A DNA stretch of 64,000 nt, from positions 1-64,000 of the forward strand of contig JBBQEU010000002.1 of assembly GCA_038321235.1 (NCBI GenBank), in the 5' to 3' direction. How positions within the stretch are numbered: position 1 is the stretch's first letter; each line of letters opens with the position of its first letter. The notes beneath the pieces are model-generated. The model had not been told where the DNA came from. It saw only the letters and a program-made list of their open reading frames with translations, and did no database searches. Made by a program: the position numbers and the translations under genes. Below are positions 1 to 8,308 of this stretch, one piece after another. Source of the DNA: Sva-07 sp038321235 (GTDB lineage Bacteria > Actinomycetota > Acidimicrobiia > Acidimicrobiales > Ilumatobacteraceae).

Positions 1-591
1 TCATTCGAGGTCGGCGACCACGACTTGGAGGACCCTGCAGTTCCCGGCGAACTGATCGACGAGGTCTTCGAGCTACATGGCCGTCTCGACATCGTGGCCG
101 CGGTGCACGCACGGTCATCCGACCAGTCGTTGGACGAGGTCAGCGTCGACGAACTCGATCGGTGCTGGGCGGCCAACGTACGCAGTGTCGTGCTGCTCGC
201 GCAGCGGTTCGCGCAGCGCCACGTCAGCATCCCGTCGAGTCAGCCACCGGTCGGACGGATGCTGTGGTTCACGAGCGGCCAGCACCTTCAACCGATGGAC
301 GGCGAGATCGCCTACGCGGTGTCGAAGGCTGCGCTGCATCAGATGACATCGTCGATCGACCACGCGATGTCGAAGTCGCGCATCATCGCGAACTGCGTCA
401 ATCCCGGCCCGGTCGACACCGGCTACGCCGAGGGCGACCGCCACGCCCAGGTCGCTGCGATGTTTCCCGACGGTCGATGGGGTGATCCGGCCGATATCGC
501 AGATGTGGTCGGGTTCCTGGTGAGCGACGAGGGAGCGTGGATCCGGGGCCAGGTGCTCGATGTCGAGGGCGGCTTCAACCGATTCGGATGA
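1..591 (+). CDS. SDR-family oxidoreductase, 5' end outside window
   Basis: The reading frame is open to the left edge, so the N-terminal Rossmann strand and the TGxxxGxG nucleotide-binding loop are missing. The visible part has the SDR active-site pair (YAVSK, Tyr and Lys), a serine strand (MLWFTSG) before it, and a typical SDR C-terminus (GQVLDVEGGF). The usual NNAG motif is not recognisable; that place reads AAVHARS. By family it would be an NAD(P)H-dependent 3-oxoacyl or related alcohol/ketone reductase. It is followed 40 bases later by a second SDR and then an acyl-CoA dehydrogenase, which suggests lipid or steroid metabolism. The substrate cannot be told from sequence. Confidence 0.85.
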   Translation, partial: SFEVGDHDLEDPAVPGELIDEVFELHGRLDIVAAVHARSSDQSLDEVSVDELDRCWAANVRSVVLLAQRFAQRHVSIPSSQPPVGRMLWFTSGQHLQPMDGEIAYAVSKAALHQMTSSIDHAMSKSRIIANCVNPGPVDTGYAEGDRHAQVAAMFPDGRWGDPADIADVVGFLVSDEGAWIRGQVLDVEGGFNRFG

Positions 592-617
592 TTTTCATCA
601 GACGTCGAGTGCGCCGT

Positions 618-623
618 TAGCGT
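618..623 (+). promoter_or_regulatory. -10 hexamer (TAGCGT) for leaderless SDR mRNA
   Basis: TAGCGT ends 8 nt before ATG 632, the spacing expected if transcription starts at the start codon. No Shine-Dalgarno sequence is present. Confidence 0.55.
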
Positions 624-631
624 TGCTGGCC

Positions 632-1528
632 ATGACTGATCTCGGATTCGACGGCAAAGTAGCGATCATCACCGGCGCCGGTGGCGGCCTCGGCAAACAG
701 CACGCGCTGATGATGGCCACGCGCGGTGCACTGATCGTGGTGAACGACCTCGGTGGCGCCGTCGACGGCACCGGCAGCGACAAGGGCGCCGCCCAACTCG
801 TCGTCGACGAGATCAAGGCCGCTGGCGGCGAGGCCGTGGCCAACACCGACTCGGTCGCCACGCCCGAGGGTGGCGCGGCGATCGTGCAGAGCGCGGTCGA
901 CGCGTTCGGCACGGTCGACATCGTCATCAACAACGCTGGCATCCTGCGCGACAAGTCCTTCCACAACATGGACGCCGACCTCTTCGACCCAGTGATCGAC
1001 GTCCACCTGCGCGGTGCGTTCAACGTCACCCAGCCAGCCTGGAAGATCATGCGCGAGCAGGGCTACGGCCGCATCGTGTCGACGTCGTCGGCCGCCGGCA
1101 TCTTCGGCAACTTCGGCCAGGCCAACTACGGCGCCGCCAAGATGGGTCTCGTCGGTTTCACCAACGTGCTCGCCGTCGAGGGCGCCAAGTTCAACATCAG
1201 GGCCAACGCGATCGCGCCACTGGCACTCACCCGCATGACCGAGGACATCCTCGGCGGCCTCGGCGACAAGCTGCAGCCCGAACTGATCTCACCGCTCGTC
1301 ACCTACCTGTCGCACGAGTCGTGCGAGGCCACCGGCCGAGTGTTCTCGGTCGGTGGGGGCCGCGTCGCAGAGGTGTTCATCGCCGAGACCGTCGGCTACA
1401 CCAACACCAGCGACCTGTCGCCCGAGGACCTCGCCGCCCACTGGGGCGACGTCACAGCACAAGATGGCTACGCCGTCCCCGCCACGATCGCCGACGAAAC
1501 CGCACTGTTCCTCGAAGCGCTCTCCTGA
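632..1528 (+). CDS. SDR-family 3-hydroxyacyl-CoA dehydrogenase-like protein
   Basis: A 298-residue protein with a complete classical SDR fold: TGAGGGLG nucleotide loop near residue 15, NNAG near residue 100, a serine run (STSSAAG) and the YGAAK Tyr/Lys pair. The opening (FDGKVAIITGAGGGLG) and extended C-terminus resemble the dehydrogenase domain of peroxisomal multifunctional enzyme 2 (17-beta-HSD4 type), which oxidises 3-hydroxyacyl-CoA. An in-frame start exists upstream at 560 but overlaps the preceding gene; ATG 632 fits the family N-terminus and has a -10 box at leaderless spacing. With the acyl-CoA dehydrogenase downstream it probably serves beta-oxidation of a fatty or steroid side chain. 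Confidence 0.88.
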   Translation: MTDLGFDGKVAIITGAGGGLGKQHALMMATRGALIVVNDLGGAVDGTGSDKGAAQLVVDEIKAAGGEAVANTDSVATPEGGAAIVQSAVDAFGTVDIVINNAGILRDKSFHNMDADLFDPVIDVHLRGAFNVTQPAWKIMREQGYGRIVSTSSAAGIFGNFGQANYGAAKMGLVGFTNVLAVEGAKFNIRANAIAPLALTRMTEDILGGLGDKLQPELISPLVTYLSHESCEATGRVFSVGGGRVAEVFIAETVGYTNTSDLSPEDLAAHWGDVTAQDGYAVPATIADETALFLEALS

Positions 1529-1574
1529 ACCCGTTACTCGTGGTGTCAGACACCACGAGTAACGGGCTCAGGAG
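1522..1574. repeat. Palindromic element A, copy 1 (terminator-like)
   Basis: A near-perfect inverted repeat with 26-base arms around A1548 and one mismatch pair. The inner arms read GTTACTCGTGGTGTC / GACACCACGAGTAAC; the outer arms (CTCCTGA / TCAGGAG) include the stop codon of the SDR gene. No T-run follows, so it is a strong hairpin but not a canonical intrinsic terminator. The same core recurs at 2731-2761 and 14231-14265. Confidence 0.85.
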
Positions 1575-1610
1575 TCGTGCCGATCCGGCGGCGTTGGTCA
1601 AACTGAGTCG

Positions 1611-2726
1611 ATGACCACCGTCGACGAGTTCCAGGTTGACGCGTCGGCGTGGCTGGCGGCGAACCGCCAGCATGCACCTCGCGACTACGGAGCGATCTGC
1701 CCGCCGGATCTCGTCGACGCAGGGCTCGACTGGCAGCGCCGCCTGACCGACGCCGGGTGGGCCGGCATTCATTGGCCCGTCGAACACGGCGGCCGAGGAC
1801 TCAGCCTCGAACACAACGGCGCCTGGCTGCTCGAATGTGCCCGCGCTGGCGTGCCGGCAGCGTTCAACATGGTCGGCTTCGTCCTCACCGGCGGTGCGAT
1901 CATGCGCTACGGCACACCCGAGCAGCAGAGCGCACATCTACGAGCCACGCTCGCCACCGAGCACGTGTGGTGCCAGCTGTTCTCCGAACCGGGCGCCGGA
2001 AGCGACCTCGGGTCGTTGTCGACCCGCGCCGAACTCGATGGCGACCGCTACATCGTGAACGGCCAGAAGGTGTGGTGTTCCGGCGGGCGCTACAGCAGCT
2101 GGGGCATTCTCATGGCGCGCACACGGCCGTGGGAGGAAGCGCCCAAGCACGAGGGCATCTCCTTCTTCCTGTGCCCGATGGATCTGCCCGGCATCGAGGT
2201 GCGGCCGCTGCGGCAGATGACCGGCGAGGCCGAGTTCGACGAGGTGTTCTTCACCGACGTCGAGTTGCCGGCCGACTGTCTGCTCGGTCCGTTGCACGGC
2301 GGGTGGGGTGTCGGGATGGCAGTGCTGACCAGCGAGCGGGGCCACATCGGCACCTCGGTGATCGGCCTCGAATGCCGCCTCGACCAGATGGCGTACCTCG
2401 CCGAAGGGCGTGACCTGACGGCCACCGAACGCCAAGCACTCACGATGCTCCTCGCGAGCGGAAGCGCAATGAAGGCCATGGCACAGCGCCAAGGCCCTGT
2501 GGCATCGACGGCGGCGTCGCTGATGAAGCTCGGAATCACCGAAATGCTGTTCGAGGTGGCAATGCTGCGCGGCGACCTCGATGGACCAGAGGCGATGCTC
2601 GAGGGTCCGAGTGCCACCGGCATGCTCGCTGCACCGGGCGGGCGGATCGCCGGCGGCTCCAGCCAAGTGCAACGCGACATCATCGGCGAACGCCTCCTCG
2701 GTCTCCCTCGCGACCCCAAACCCTGA
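1611..2726 (+). CDS. Acyl-CoA dehydrogenase family protein
   Basis: A 371-residue FAD-dependent acyl-CoA dehydrogenase of normal length. Visible motifs are the substrate/FAD segment WCQLFSEPGAGSDLGSL near residue 125, the NGQKVWCSGG strand that follows it, and the C-terminal signature GGSSQVQRDIIGERLLGLPR. The glutamate found in the YEGT motif of medium-chain enzymes is replaced here (IAGGSS), as in many FadE-type steroid or branched-chain enzymes, so a different base or a heteromeric partner is possible. The enzyme would introduce the alpha,beta double bond of an acyl-CoA. It lies between palindromic elements A1 and A2. The exact substrate is unknown. Confidence 0.9.
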   Translation: MTTVDEFQVDASAWLAANRQHAPRDYGAICPPDLVDAGLDWQRRLTDAGWAGIHWPVEHGGRGLSLEHNGAWLLECARAGVPAAFNMVGFVLTGGAIMRYGTPEQQSAHLRATLATEHVWCQLFSEPGAGSDLGSLSTRAELDGDRYIVNGQKVWCSGGRYSSWGILMARTRPWEEAPKHEGISFFLCPMDLPGIEVRPLRQMTGEAEFDEVFFTDVELPADCLLGPLHGGWGVGMAVLTSERGHIGTSVIGLECRLDQMAYLAEGRDLTATERQALTMLLASGSAMKAMAQRQGPVASTAASLMKLGITEMLFEVAMLRGDLDGPEAMLEGPSATGMLAAPGGRIAGGSSQVQRDIIGERLLGLPRDPKP

Positions 2727-2730
2727 ACCT

Positions 2731-2761
2731 GTTACTCATGGTGTCTGACACCACGAGTAAC
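2731..2761. repeat. Palindromic element A, copy 2
   Basis: Arms GTTACTCATGGTGTC / GACACCACGAGTAAC around T2746, with one wobble-compatible mismatch. It starts 5 bases after the stop of the acyl-CoA dehydrogenase. The bases before it (CTGAACCT, including the stop codon) match those before copy 1, so the repeated unit is larger than the palindrome. Confidence 0.85.
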
Positions 2762-2800
2762 GATTCGCACCCCGGTGGTTTACGTCGGCATGATGGATCG

Positions 2801-3643
2801 GTGCGCGTCGCCTCCTCCGATCATGTCAACGTTGCGGTTCATGAGTTCGGGGGAACTGGTCGACCGCTGCTGCTGTCGCACGCCACCGGTTTCCACGGCT
2901 ACTGCTACCTTCCGATCGCTGACGATCTGATCGACGAGTTCTCGTCCTACGCGCTCGACTATCGCGGGCACGGCGACACAGCACGACCCGACGACTGGGA
3001 GGTCGACTGGATTCGATACGGCGACGACGTGCTTGCTGCTGCCCGGGCCGTCGCCCCCGACGGCGACTTGGTCGGCTTCGGTCATTCGATGGGCGGCGCT
3101 GGCCTGCTGATGGCGGCGCACCGCGATCCTGGACTGTTCGACGTGATCGTGGCGTTCGAACCGATCGTGTTCCCGCCTCGGGAGGTCGATCCGCACGACG
3201 GTACGGAGAACAACGGCACGATGCTGTCACGGGGCGCCCGCAAGCGGCGCGCATCGTTCCCGACGTTCGAGGACGCCATCGCCAACTACTCGTCGAAGCC
3301 GCCGATGATGGCGTTCGATCCCGACGTCCTGCGGCTCTACGTGGCCCACGGGTTCCGACCGGCGCCCGACGGTGTCCAGTTGAAGTGCGATCCCGAACAC
3401 GAGGCCCGCACGTTCGATACCGGAGGCACGCATACGACCTGGGCCGACCTCTGCGAGATCGACACCAAGGTCGTCGTCGTTGCGGGGAAGGTCGACGAGT
3501 TCGGTCCTGCGGCGATTGCCCGCGAGATCGCCGAGCAACTCCCGAACGCAACCTACGTCGAGCACGACGAATGGAACCACTTCACCCCGTTCGTCGATCC
3601 GGCTGCGATGGCGGCGATCATTCGCGACGCGATCGACCGATGA
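2801..3643 (+). CDS. Alpha/beta hydrolase
   Basis: About 280 residues with an alpha/beta-hydrolase fold. The nucleophile elbow is GHSMGG (Ser near residue 94), the oxyanion region is HATGFHG near residue 27, and the late catalytic His is probably in WNHFTPF near the C-terminus. The frame opens further upstream at 2738, but that start lies inside palindromic element A2, so GTG 2801 is preferred; this choice is moderately secure. Substrate is unknown. The family includes esterases, haloperoxidase-like enzymes and C-C hydrolases. Position after the acyl-CoA dehydrogenase suggests lipid metabolism, but the hairpin between them argues for separate transcription. Confidence 0.85.
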   Translation: MRVASSDHVNVAVHEFGGTGRPLLLSHATGFHGYCYLPIADDLIDEFSSYALDYRGHGDTARPDDWEVDWIRYGDDVLAAARAVAPDGDLVGFGHSMGGAGLLMAAHRDPGLFDVIVAFEPIVFPPREVDPHDGTENNGTMLSRGARKRRASFPTFEDAIANYSSKPPMMAFDPDVLRLYVAHGFRPAPDGVQLKCDPEHEARTFDTGGTHTTWADLCEIDTKVVVVAGKVDEFGPAAIAREIAEQLPNATYVEHDEWNHFTPFVDPAAMAAIIRDAIDR

Positions 3644-3644
3644 C

Positions 3645-3681
3645 GGTTGTCCGAGATGTGCCTGGCACGTCTCGAACAACC
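3645..3681. repeat. Inverted repeat between hydrolase and RecB-like nuclease
   Basis: Arms GGTTGTCCGAGATGTGCC and GGCACGTCTCGAACAACC flank a single T, with 16 of 18 positions complementary and the other two able to form G-U pairs. It begins 2 bases after the hydrolase stop and ends just before the -10 box of the next gene. It probably ends hydrolase transcription. No second copy was seen in the window. Confidence 0.7.
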
Positions 3682-3698
3682 CTGCGACAGCCCCCATC

Positions 3699-3704
3699 TA
3701 CGAT
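3699..3704 (+). promoter_or_regulatory. -10 hexamer (TACGAT) for the RecB-like nuclease gene
   Basis: TACGAT ends 7 nt before ATG 3712. This favours 3712 over the in-frame ATG at 3703, which lies inside the hexamer. Confidence 0.55.
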
Positions 3705-3711
3705 GGATGAC

Positions 3712-4581
3712 ATGACCGACACCGCTGCCCCCGCACCCACGTTCCCGGTGCCGATGTCGCTGTCACCCTCACGGGTGTCGTCGTTCACGTCGTGCCCGAT
3801 GCAGTTCAGGTTCTCGAGCATCGAGAAACTGCCGGAGCCTCCCGGCATGGCAACCACGAAGGGCACAATCGTTCACCGCGCGCTCGAGTTGCTGTTCGTG
3901 CGGACTGCCGCCGGTCGTACGCCCGACGCACTCGCCACCGACATGGCCACGGCGCTCGACGAGTACCGCACCCATCCCGACTACATCGGCCTCCGGCTCG
4001 ACGGTGCCGCCGTCGAGAAGTTCGATCACGACTGCCACGCGCTGATCGACAAGTACTTCGCCATGGAAGACCCCACCTCGGTCCGCGAGATCGGGCTCGA
4101 GCTCTGGATGGAGGCCCCGGTGGGTGAGCTCACCCTGCGCGGCATCATCGACCGGCTCGAACTCGACGCCGACGGCGAATTGGTGGTCACCGACTACAAG
4201 ACCGGCCGGGCGCCATCAGGCAACTTCGAACAGAAGAGCCTCGCGGGCGTGCACTTCTACTCGTTCCTGTGCGAAGCGCTGTTCGGTAAGCGGCCGGCGA
4301 AGATCCGGCTGATGTACCTGGCGTCGGGCGAGACGATCGAAACGGTGCCGTCCGCGCAGTCGGTGAAGTTCATCACGACGCGTACCACAGCGGTGTGGTC
4401 GGCGGTCGAGCGGGCTTGCACCACGGGTGACTTCCGACCTCGCCAGAGCAAATTGTGTGACTGGTGCTCGTTCCAGCAATGGTGTCCGGCGTTCGGCGGC
4501 GATCCGTCGCTCGCCGCTACCGAGGCAGTTGCTGCCTACGAGAATCTGCTCGCTACGCCCGTCGCGCCGGACGCTGCATGA
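3712..4581 (+). CDS. RecB-family PD-(D/E)XK exonuclease
   Basis: A 289-residue stand-alone nuclease of the RecB/Cas4-like PD-(D/E)XK superfamily. It starts with the typical LSPSRVSSFTSCPMQF segment, has the His of TIVHRALE, the active-site core LRGIIDRLELD followed by VVTDYKTG (Asp and Lys), and a C-terminal cysteine cluster (CDWCSFQQWC) that with the early CPMQF Cys could bind a 4Fe-4S cluster. It would act on DNA ends in repair. The helicase partner is not in the window. Its stop overlaps the start of the PAP2 gene (ATGA), so the two are translationally coupled. Confidence 0.88.
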   Translation: MTDTAAPAPTFPVPMSLSPSRVSSFTSCPMQFRFSSIEKLPEPPGMATTKGTIVHRALELLFVRTAAGRTPDALATDMATALDEYRTHPDYIGLRLDGAAVEKFDHDCHALIDKYFAMEDPTSVREIGLELWMEAPVGELTLRGIIDRLELDADGELVVTDYKTGRAPSGNFEQKSLAGVHFYSFLCEALFGKRPAKIRLMYLASGETIETVPSAQSVKFITTRTTAVWSAVERACTTGDFRPRQSKLCDWCSFQQWCPAFGGDPSLAATEAVAAYENLLATPVAPDAA

Positions 4582-5192
4582 CGACCGACAAGGTTTTCGG
4601 GCACGCCGATCCCCCGCCGCTCGAAGCGGGCCCGTTCCCGATCGTCCCGGGCCAGAGCCAATTCGGTCCCCAGGTGGATGCGTTCGACGAACGGGTCGAC
4701 GAACTGCTCGAACTGCTCCGCGGCAACCCGATCACCGACCGTGTGTTCGCCGGCGCCAGCCATGTGGGCGACTTCTCGCTGATCTGGCACGGCATCGGTA
4801 TCGTCAGGGGCATCGCCAACGGTCGGCCCGATCAGGTGATCGTGCTCGCCCTGATGGTCGGCGCGGAGAGCCTGATCGTCAACCAAGGCGTCAAGCGCCT
4901 GTTCCGTCGCGAGCGCCCCACCCAGACCGGCGATGACCGACTGCGCGTCCGCCGGCCGACAACGTCATCGTTTCCGTCAGGCCACGCCAGCTCAGCGGCG
5001 TTCGCGGCCATGGTGCTGTCCGGTTGGGACGGCCCGAAGGTCGGGATGATCTGGTGGAAGATCGCCGCAGTCGTCGGGATCAGTCGGGCCTACGTTCGCA
5101 TTCACCACGGATCCGATGTGGTTGCCGGGGCGCTCGTGGGCACGATCCTCGGCCTCATCGGCCGACGCCTCGCTCGCCGTTTCGCACCCTGA
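4578..5192 (+). CDS. PAP2-family membrane phosphatase
   Basis: A 204-residue protein with the three PAP2 motifs: KRLFRRERP, PSGHAS and the R...H..SD segment (RAYVRIHHGSDVV). Hydrophobic stretches around the motifs suggest several membrane spans, fewer than in full-length lipid phosphatases. It should remove phosphate from a lipid such as phosphatidate or undecaprenyl pyrophosphate at the membrane. ATG 4578 overlaps the stop of the upstream nuclease gene. The coupling of a DNA nuclease and a lipid phosphatase looks like positional economy rather than a pathway. Confidence 0.85.
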   Translation: MTTDKVFGHADPPPLEAGPFPIVPGQSQFGPQVDAFDERVDELLELLRGNPITDRVFAGASHVGDFSLIWHGIGIVRGIANGRPDQVIVLALMVGAESLIVNQGVKRLFRRERPTQTGDDRLRVRRPTTSSFPSGHASSAAFAAMVLSGWDGPKVGMIWWKIAAVVGISRAYVRIHHGSDVVAGALVGTILGLIGRRLARRFAP

Positions 5193-5204
5193 ATCCGACT
5201 CGTC

Positions 5205-5624
5205 TCACTCCCGCTGGTCGGCGAGCCAACCGCTCAGCTGCGAGACGAAACGGTCGAAATTGCCGAGCCGCTCCGATGCCGCCAGCACAATGGCATCATC
5301 GACTTGCGCGTACTGGTGCACGAGGACGTTGCGAAACCCGACGGCGAGGGCCAGCTCACCGGCCAGGGTCTGATCGATCACACCGCGTGAACCGAGTTCG
5401 CGCAGCGCCCCGGCGTTCGAGTCCGGCGCACCGAAGTTCTCCGACGACACCAGATGCTGCGCCACGTCGACACATGATTCGATCGTGGTCACCAGCAGGT
5501 ACTTGATGCCATCGAGCCAGAGGTCGCCTCGCTCGTTCGGGTCGGACTCATAGGCGACGCGCAAACGGGCACTTCGCTCGGAGATCCCCCGGAGCAGCCG
5601 GACGACTCGACCCTCATCGACCAC
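5205..5624 (-). CDS. hepT: HepT-like RNase toxin
   Basis: A 139-residue alpha-helical protein of the HepT/DUF86 family. The RNase signature Rx4HxY is present as RNVLVHQY near residue 100, preceded by the conserved DVAQHLV helix. In characterised MntA-HepT pairs the toxin is an RNase, and the cognate nucleotidyltransferase neutralises it by adding AMP units to the motif tyrosine. GTG 5624 is chosen because it overlaps the end of mntA by 11 bases and matches the family N-terminus (VVDEGRVVRLLRGI). It is transcribed after mntA from one promoter. Confidence 0.85.
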   Translation of the reverse strand: MVDEGRVVRLLRGISERSARLRVAYESDPNERGDLWLDGIKYLLVTTIESCVDVAQHLVSSENFGAPDSNAGALRELGSRGVIDQTLAGELALAVGFRNVLVHQYAQVDDAIVLAASERLGNFDRFVSQLSGWLADQRE

Positions 5625-5988
5625 GTGCTGCCTCGATGAAGTCTCGGTGGGCGCGTTCGAAGCGGGGGCGTTCGTCGAGCCAGATCTTGCGGGTGTCGGC
5701 AACCCAGTGCACGCGTGACGGCGGGTCGTCGTCGAACAGCACGACACCCTCCAGTGCAATCCGCCCGGCGAGTTCGAGCGGTGCATCGTTCAGCACGACG
5801 AGGTCCACGCCAGCGGGAACGGCGACATCCCACGATTTGGGTCGGTCGCGCGGCCACCACGCGCCGATATCGAGGTCGGATGTGTCTCGATGGTGACCGC
5901 GGGCCCGACTTCCGAACACCAGGGCGAATGCAGCACCGGCGTCGCGGAGGGCCTCGACAGCTTGTTCGAGACCCGCCTCAACGCTCAT
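5614..5988 (-). CDS. mntA: MntA-like nucleotidyltransferase antitoxin
   Basis: A 124-residue minimal nucleotidyltransferase. The motif GSRARG, then DLDIG with two metal-binding Asp residues, is complete; a third acidic position may be the Asp in VDLVVLND. This is the size and motif pattern of the MntA antitoxin (type VII system), which AMPylates HepT. It overlaps hepT by 11 bases in the usual antitoxin-first order. A -10 hexamer sits 6 nt upstream of its ATG. Confidence 0.85.
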   Translation of the reverse strand: MSVEAGLEQAVEALRDAGAAFALVFGSRARGHHRDTSDLDIGAWWPRDRPKSWDVAVPAGVDLVVLNDAPLELAGRIALEGVVLFDDDPPSRVHWVADTRKIWLDERPRFERAHRDFIEAARGR

Positions 5989-5994
5989 AAACGA

Positions 5995-6000
5995 AGTGTA
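5995..6000 (-). promoter_or_regulatory. -10 hexamer (TACACT) for mntA-hepT
   Basis: On the minus strand TACACT ends 6 nt before the mntA ATG, giving a leaderless transcript for the toxin-antitoxin operon. No inverted repeat for autoregulation was seen next to it. Confidence 0.55.
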
Positions 6001-6047
6001 GGACGCAGGTCAGTGGCGCGCCGGGGCGCTTGCGTCACCCGCGACGC

Positions 6048-6248
6048 TCAGGCGTCGGTGGTGACGACAGGTTCGACGAGGGTCGCAGGCTCGGCGGTGA
6101 GCAACGTGCGCACGTCGAGCAACAGATCGGCAACCTCACCCGTCGACACGAGTTCACGTTGCATCATGCGGGCCAAGGCGCCATCGATGACGCTCAGGGC
6201 TTCGGTGATCACGGCCTCGTTGCTGGAGTCGATTCGCTCGTCAGTCAT
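6048..6248 (-). CDS. Small hypothetical protein
   Basis: A 66-residue, mostly helical, acidic protein (MTDERIDSSNEAVITEAL...) with no family I recognise. It is accepted as a gene because composition is protein-like and a TACCGT hexamer ends 8 nt before its ATG. It stands alone between mntA and the next plus-strand gene. Confidence 0.5.
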   Translation of the reverse strand: MTDERIDSSNEAVITEALSVIDGALARMMQRELVSTGEVADLLLDVRTLLTAEPATLVEPVVTTDA

Positions 6249-6256
6249 TGGTAGAT

Positions 6257-6262
6257 ACGGTA
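6257..6262 (-). promoter_or_regulatory. -10 hexamer (TACCGT) for the 66-residue protein
   Basis: Minus-strand TACCGT with an 8-nt gap to ATG 6248; the main evidence that this short frame is expressed. Confidence 0.5.
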
Positions 6263-6460
6263 CCCCCGACGACCCCTTCGTGCACGCACCTACGCGTAGA
6301 TGAGCAAGGTGTCACACAACGTTCACACCTGACGATCGAGGATGCTCGGTCGTCTGAGCGGGTACGGGTCCGAGCCGAAAGGGCTTGGCGAACCTACGAT
6401 GTGCGGGTGGAATTCAGCGCGCGCAACGTCGGCATCTGACATTCATCGAATCGATCCACC

Positions 6461-6745
6461 ATGCATCGCTCGCCCGCTTCGCTCGCTCGGCTCGGTCTAC
6501 GGATGGGCGAGCCGGTCCGCTTTCGTCGCAACGACAAGGGCCGCTGGGTCGTGGGTCGCGTCGTCGGCATCGAGTTCGACGGCAGTATCGCCATCCGGGA
6601 TCCCGATGGATCGGCCCGGTCGTTGCGCGCCGAGCGAGTCGAGATTCGCCGACCTGGATCACGGGGCAGACTTCGCTGGTGCGTCGTCAGCGACGTCGCG
6701 GTCACGTGGGAACAGCTGGAGATGTTCGAGCCAGGTGACAGCTGA
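6461..6745 (+). CDS. Small conserved-looking hypothetical protein
   Basis: A 94-residue protein, or 80 residues if ATG 6503 is the start. The core (GRWVVGRVVGIEFDGSIAIRD) looks like a small SH3/KOW-type beta-barrel with alternating hydrophobic residues, and the C-terminus ends in TWEQLEMFEPG. Function unknown. No clear ribosome binding site or leaderless -10 box supports either start. The frame has strong coding bias compared with its complement. Confidence 0.6.
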   Translation: MHRSPASLARLGLRMGEPVRFRRNDKGRWVVGRVVGIEFDGSIAIRDPDGSARSLRAERVEIRRPGSRGRLRWCVVSDVAVTWEQLEMFEPGDS

Positions 6746-6844
6746 CGGCCCGATCAGCGGGTCCAGCCGGTGACCCCACACGCTGATGCTCCTGCGATGG
6801 TCGCGCCGACCAACTCTGGGGTACCCCATGGTCATGATGGAGCC

Positions 6845-8300
6845 ATGACTGTTGTCGATGAATCGTTGGTTGCAGAGACGCCCGCCGCGTCCGCGATCGG
6901 CGGGGTGTTCGGCGACGGGTCCGTGTGGTTCCTGGCTGAGGAGAATCGCGGGTTCGATCCGGTCACCGATGTCGCGTTCGGTGACGTCGGCGAGATCGGG
7001 GTCGAGTGGATCGACGCCGCCGTCGAGCACTGCGCTCAAGGTCTCTCGATGTTGGAACGCCTTGATCCGTCCGGGTTCGATGCGGCGACCACGATGGTGG
7101 GCCACAGGCGTCGCACAACTCCGCCGTCAAGCTGCCGCAGCAGCGATCGCGGTGGCGGATCATCGACACGGCCAAACCATTCGTCGATCTCGGGTTCTTC
7201 ACTGCGAAGAACTGGATGAAACACCACCTGCAACTCTCCGGCGCTGAAGCCCACGGCCGGGTGCAAGAAGCCAAACTGCGTCGCGCGGTGCGGGTATGGA
7301 ACAACGCGCTCACCGGCGGCCAAGTCGGCGTCGCCCAAACCCGGTTGATGGCACGGATCGCGGCGAACCCGCGCATCGAGCCTGACGTACTCACCGCCGG
7401 GGTGTGGAACCTCATGGCTGACGCAATGGACGTCTCCTATATCGAGTTCGAACGCCGAGCACTGACCTTCGAAGCGCTCGCCGACCCGGCCGGTGCCGCG
7501 GAGAAGACCGAACGCAACCGGGCTCGCCGCAACGCCGTGATGCACCAGAACACCGACGGCGGCTGGAACTTGCACGCCTGCTTCGACGAGGTCGGCGGAC
7601 ACGAGTTCTTGGAGATCTTCTCCTGGTACGTCGACCGCGAGTTCAACAACGACTGGACCGCCGCGACCCGCGAGCACGGCGACGGCAACGTCCATGTCAC
7701 CACACTGCGCCGCACCGAAGCCCAACGACGCGCTGACGCGCTGACGCGCTGACGCGCTGACGCGCTGACGCGCTGACGCCATCTTGGAAATGGCACGCGC
7801 CGCCGCCGCGTGCCCACACCCGGCCGCCACCAACCGTGAACTTCATTCTCGACGCAACCACGGCCGCTGCGGCCGCCGACGGCGAACTGCTCGACCCGCT
7901 CGCCTACCGAGATGTGGTGTCACGCACCGACCGCGGTAACGGGGTCAACCCCACCGCCATCATCGGAGTGTCACTGTGGGCGCTCATCCGACGCGTGGTG
8001 ATCGATTCCAAGAGTGTGGTCATCGACATGGGCCGCACACAACGACTCTTCACCGGCCACGCCCGCGATGCGGTCAAGCTGCTCGAAGCCACCTGCATCT
8101 GGCCGGGCTGCGACCAACCCCACTCCCGATGCCACGCCGACCACCTCACCAGCTGGTCGACCCGAGGCCCCACCAACCCAGACAACGGCGCCCCACTCTG
8201 CGCCCGCCACAACTACCTCGAAGAACTCGGCTTCACCATCACCCGAGATGCGAACGGCCACTGGCACATCACCGCACCCGACGGACCAACCATCTGCTGA
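6845..8300 (+). pseudogene. Decayed HNH endonuclease / DUF222 (13E12-type) gene
   Basis: Three consecutive reading frames together encode a DUF222-HNH protein. The N-terminal part (from 6845) runs to about 7104, where the sense frame shifts. The second part (FVDLGFFTAKNWMKHH...) runs to about 7742, where an 8-bp tandem repeat closes all frames. After the repeat the sense frame (ILEMARAAAACPHPAA) shifts again near 7830 into the C-terminal HNH part (CIWPGCDQPHSRCHADHL...CARHN), whose metal and catalytic His residues look intact. At least three lesions make it non-functional as one protein. Such genes are multi-copy in actinobacteria and often degenerate. Confidence 0.85.
7727..7779 (+). repeat. 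8-bp tandem repeat (GACGCGCT), six copies plus partial
   Basis: GACGCGCT is repeated head to tail from 7727 to 7774, followed by GACGC. Since 8 is not a multiple of 3 and each junction contains TGA, three or more copies place a stop in all three frames. It sits exactly at the break in the HNH gene. Confidence 0.95.
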
Positions 8301-8308
8301 GTGGGCGG

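Noticed and set aside
1522..2761. Palindromes A1 and A2 flanking the acyl-CoA dehydrogenase gene taken as ends of a mobile element
   Set aside because: There is no transposase, no target-site duplication was seen, and a third copy lies at an unrelated site between convergent genes. They are better explained as scattered hairpin elements.
3703..3711. ATG 3703 as start of the RecB-like nuclease
   Set aside because: It lies within the TACGAT -10 box; ATG 3712 sits at the leaderless distance and loses only three residues.
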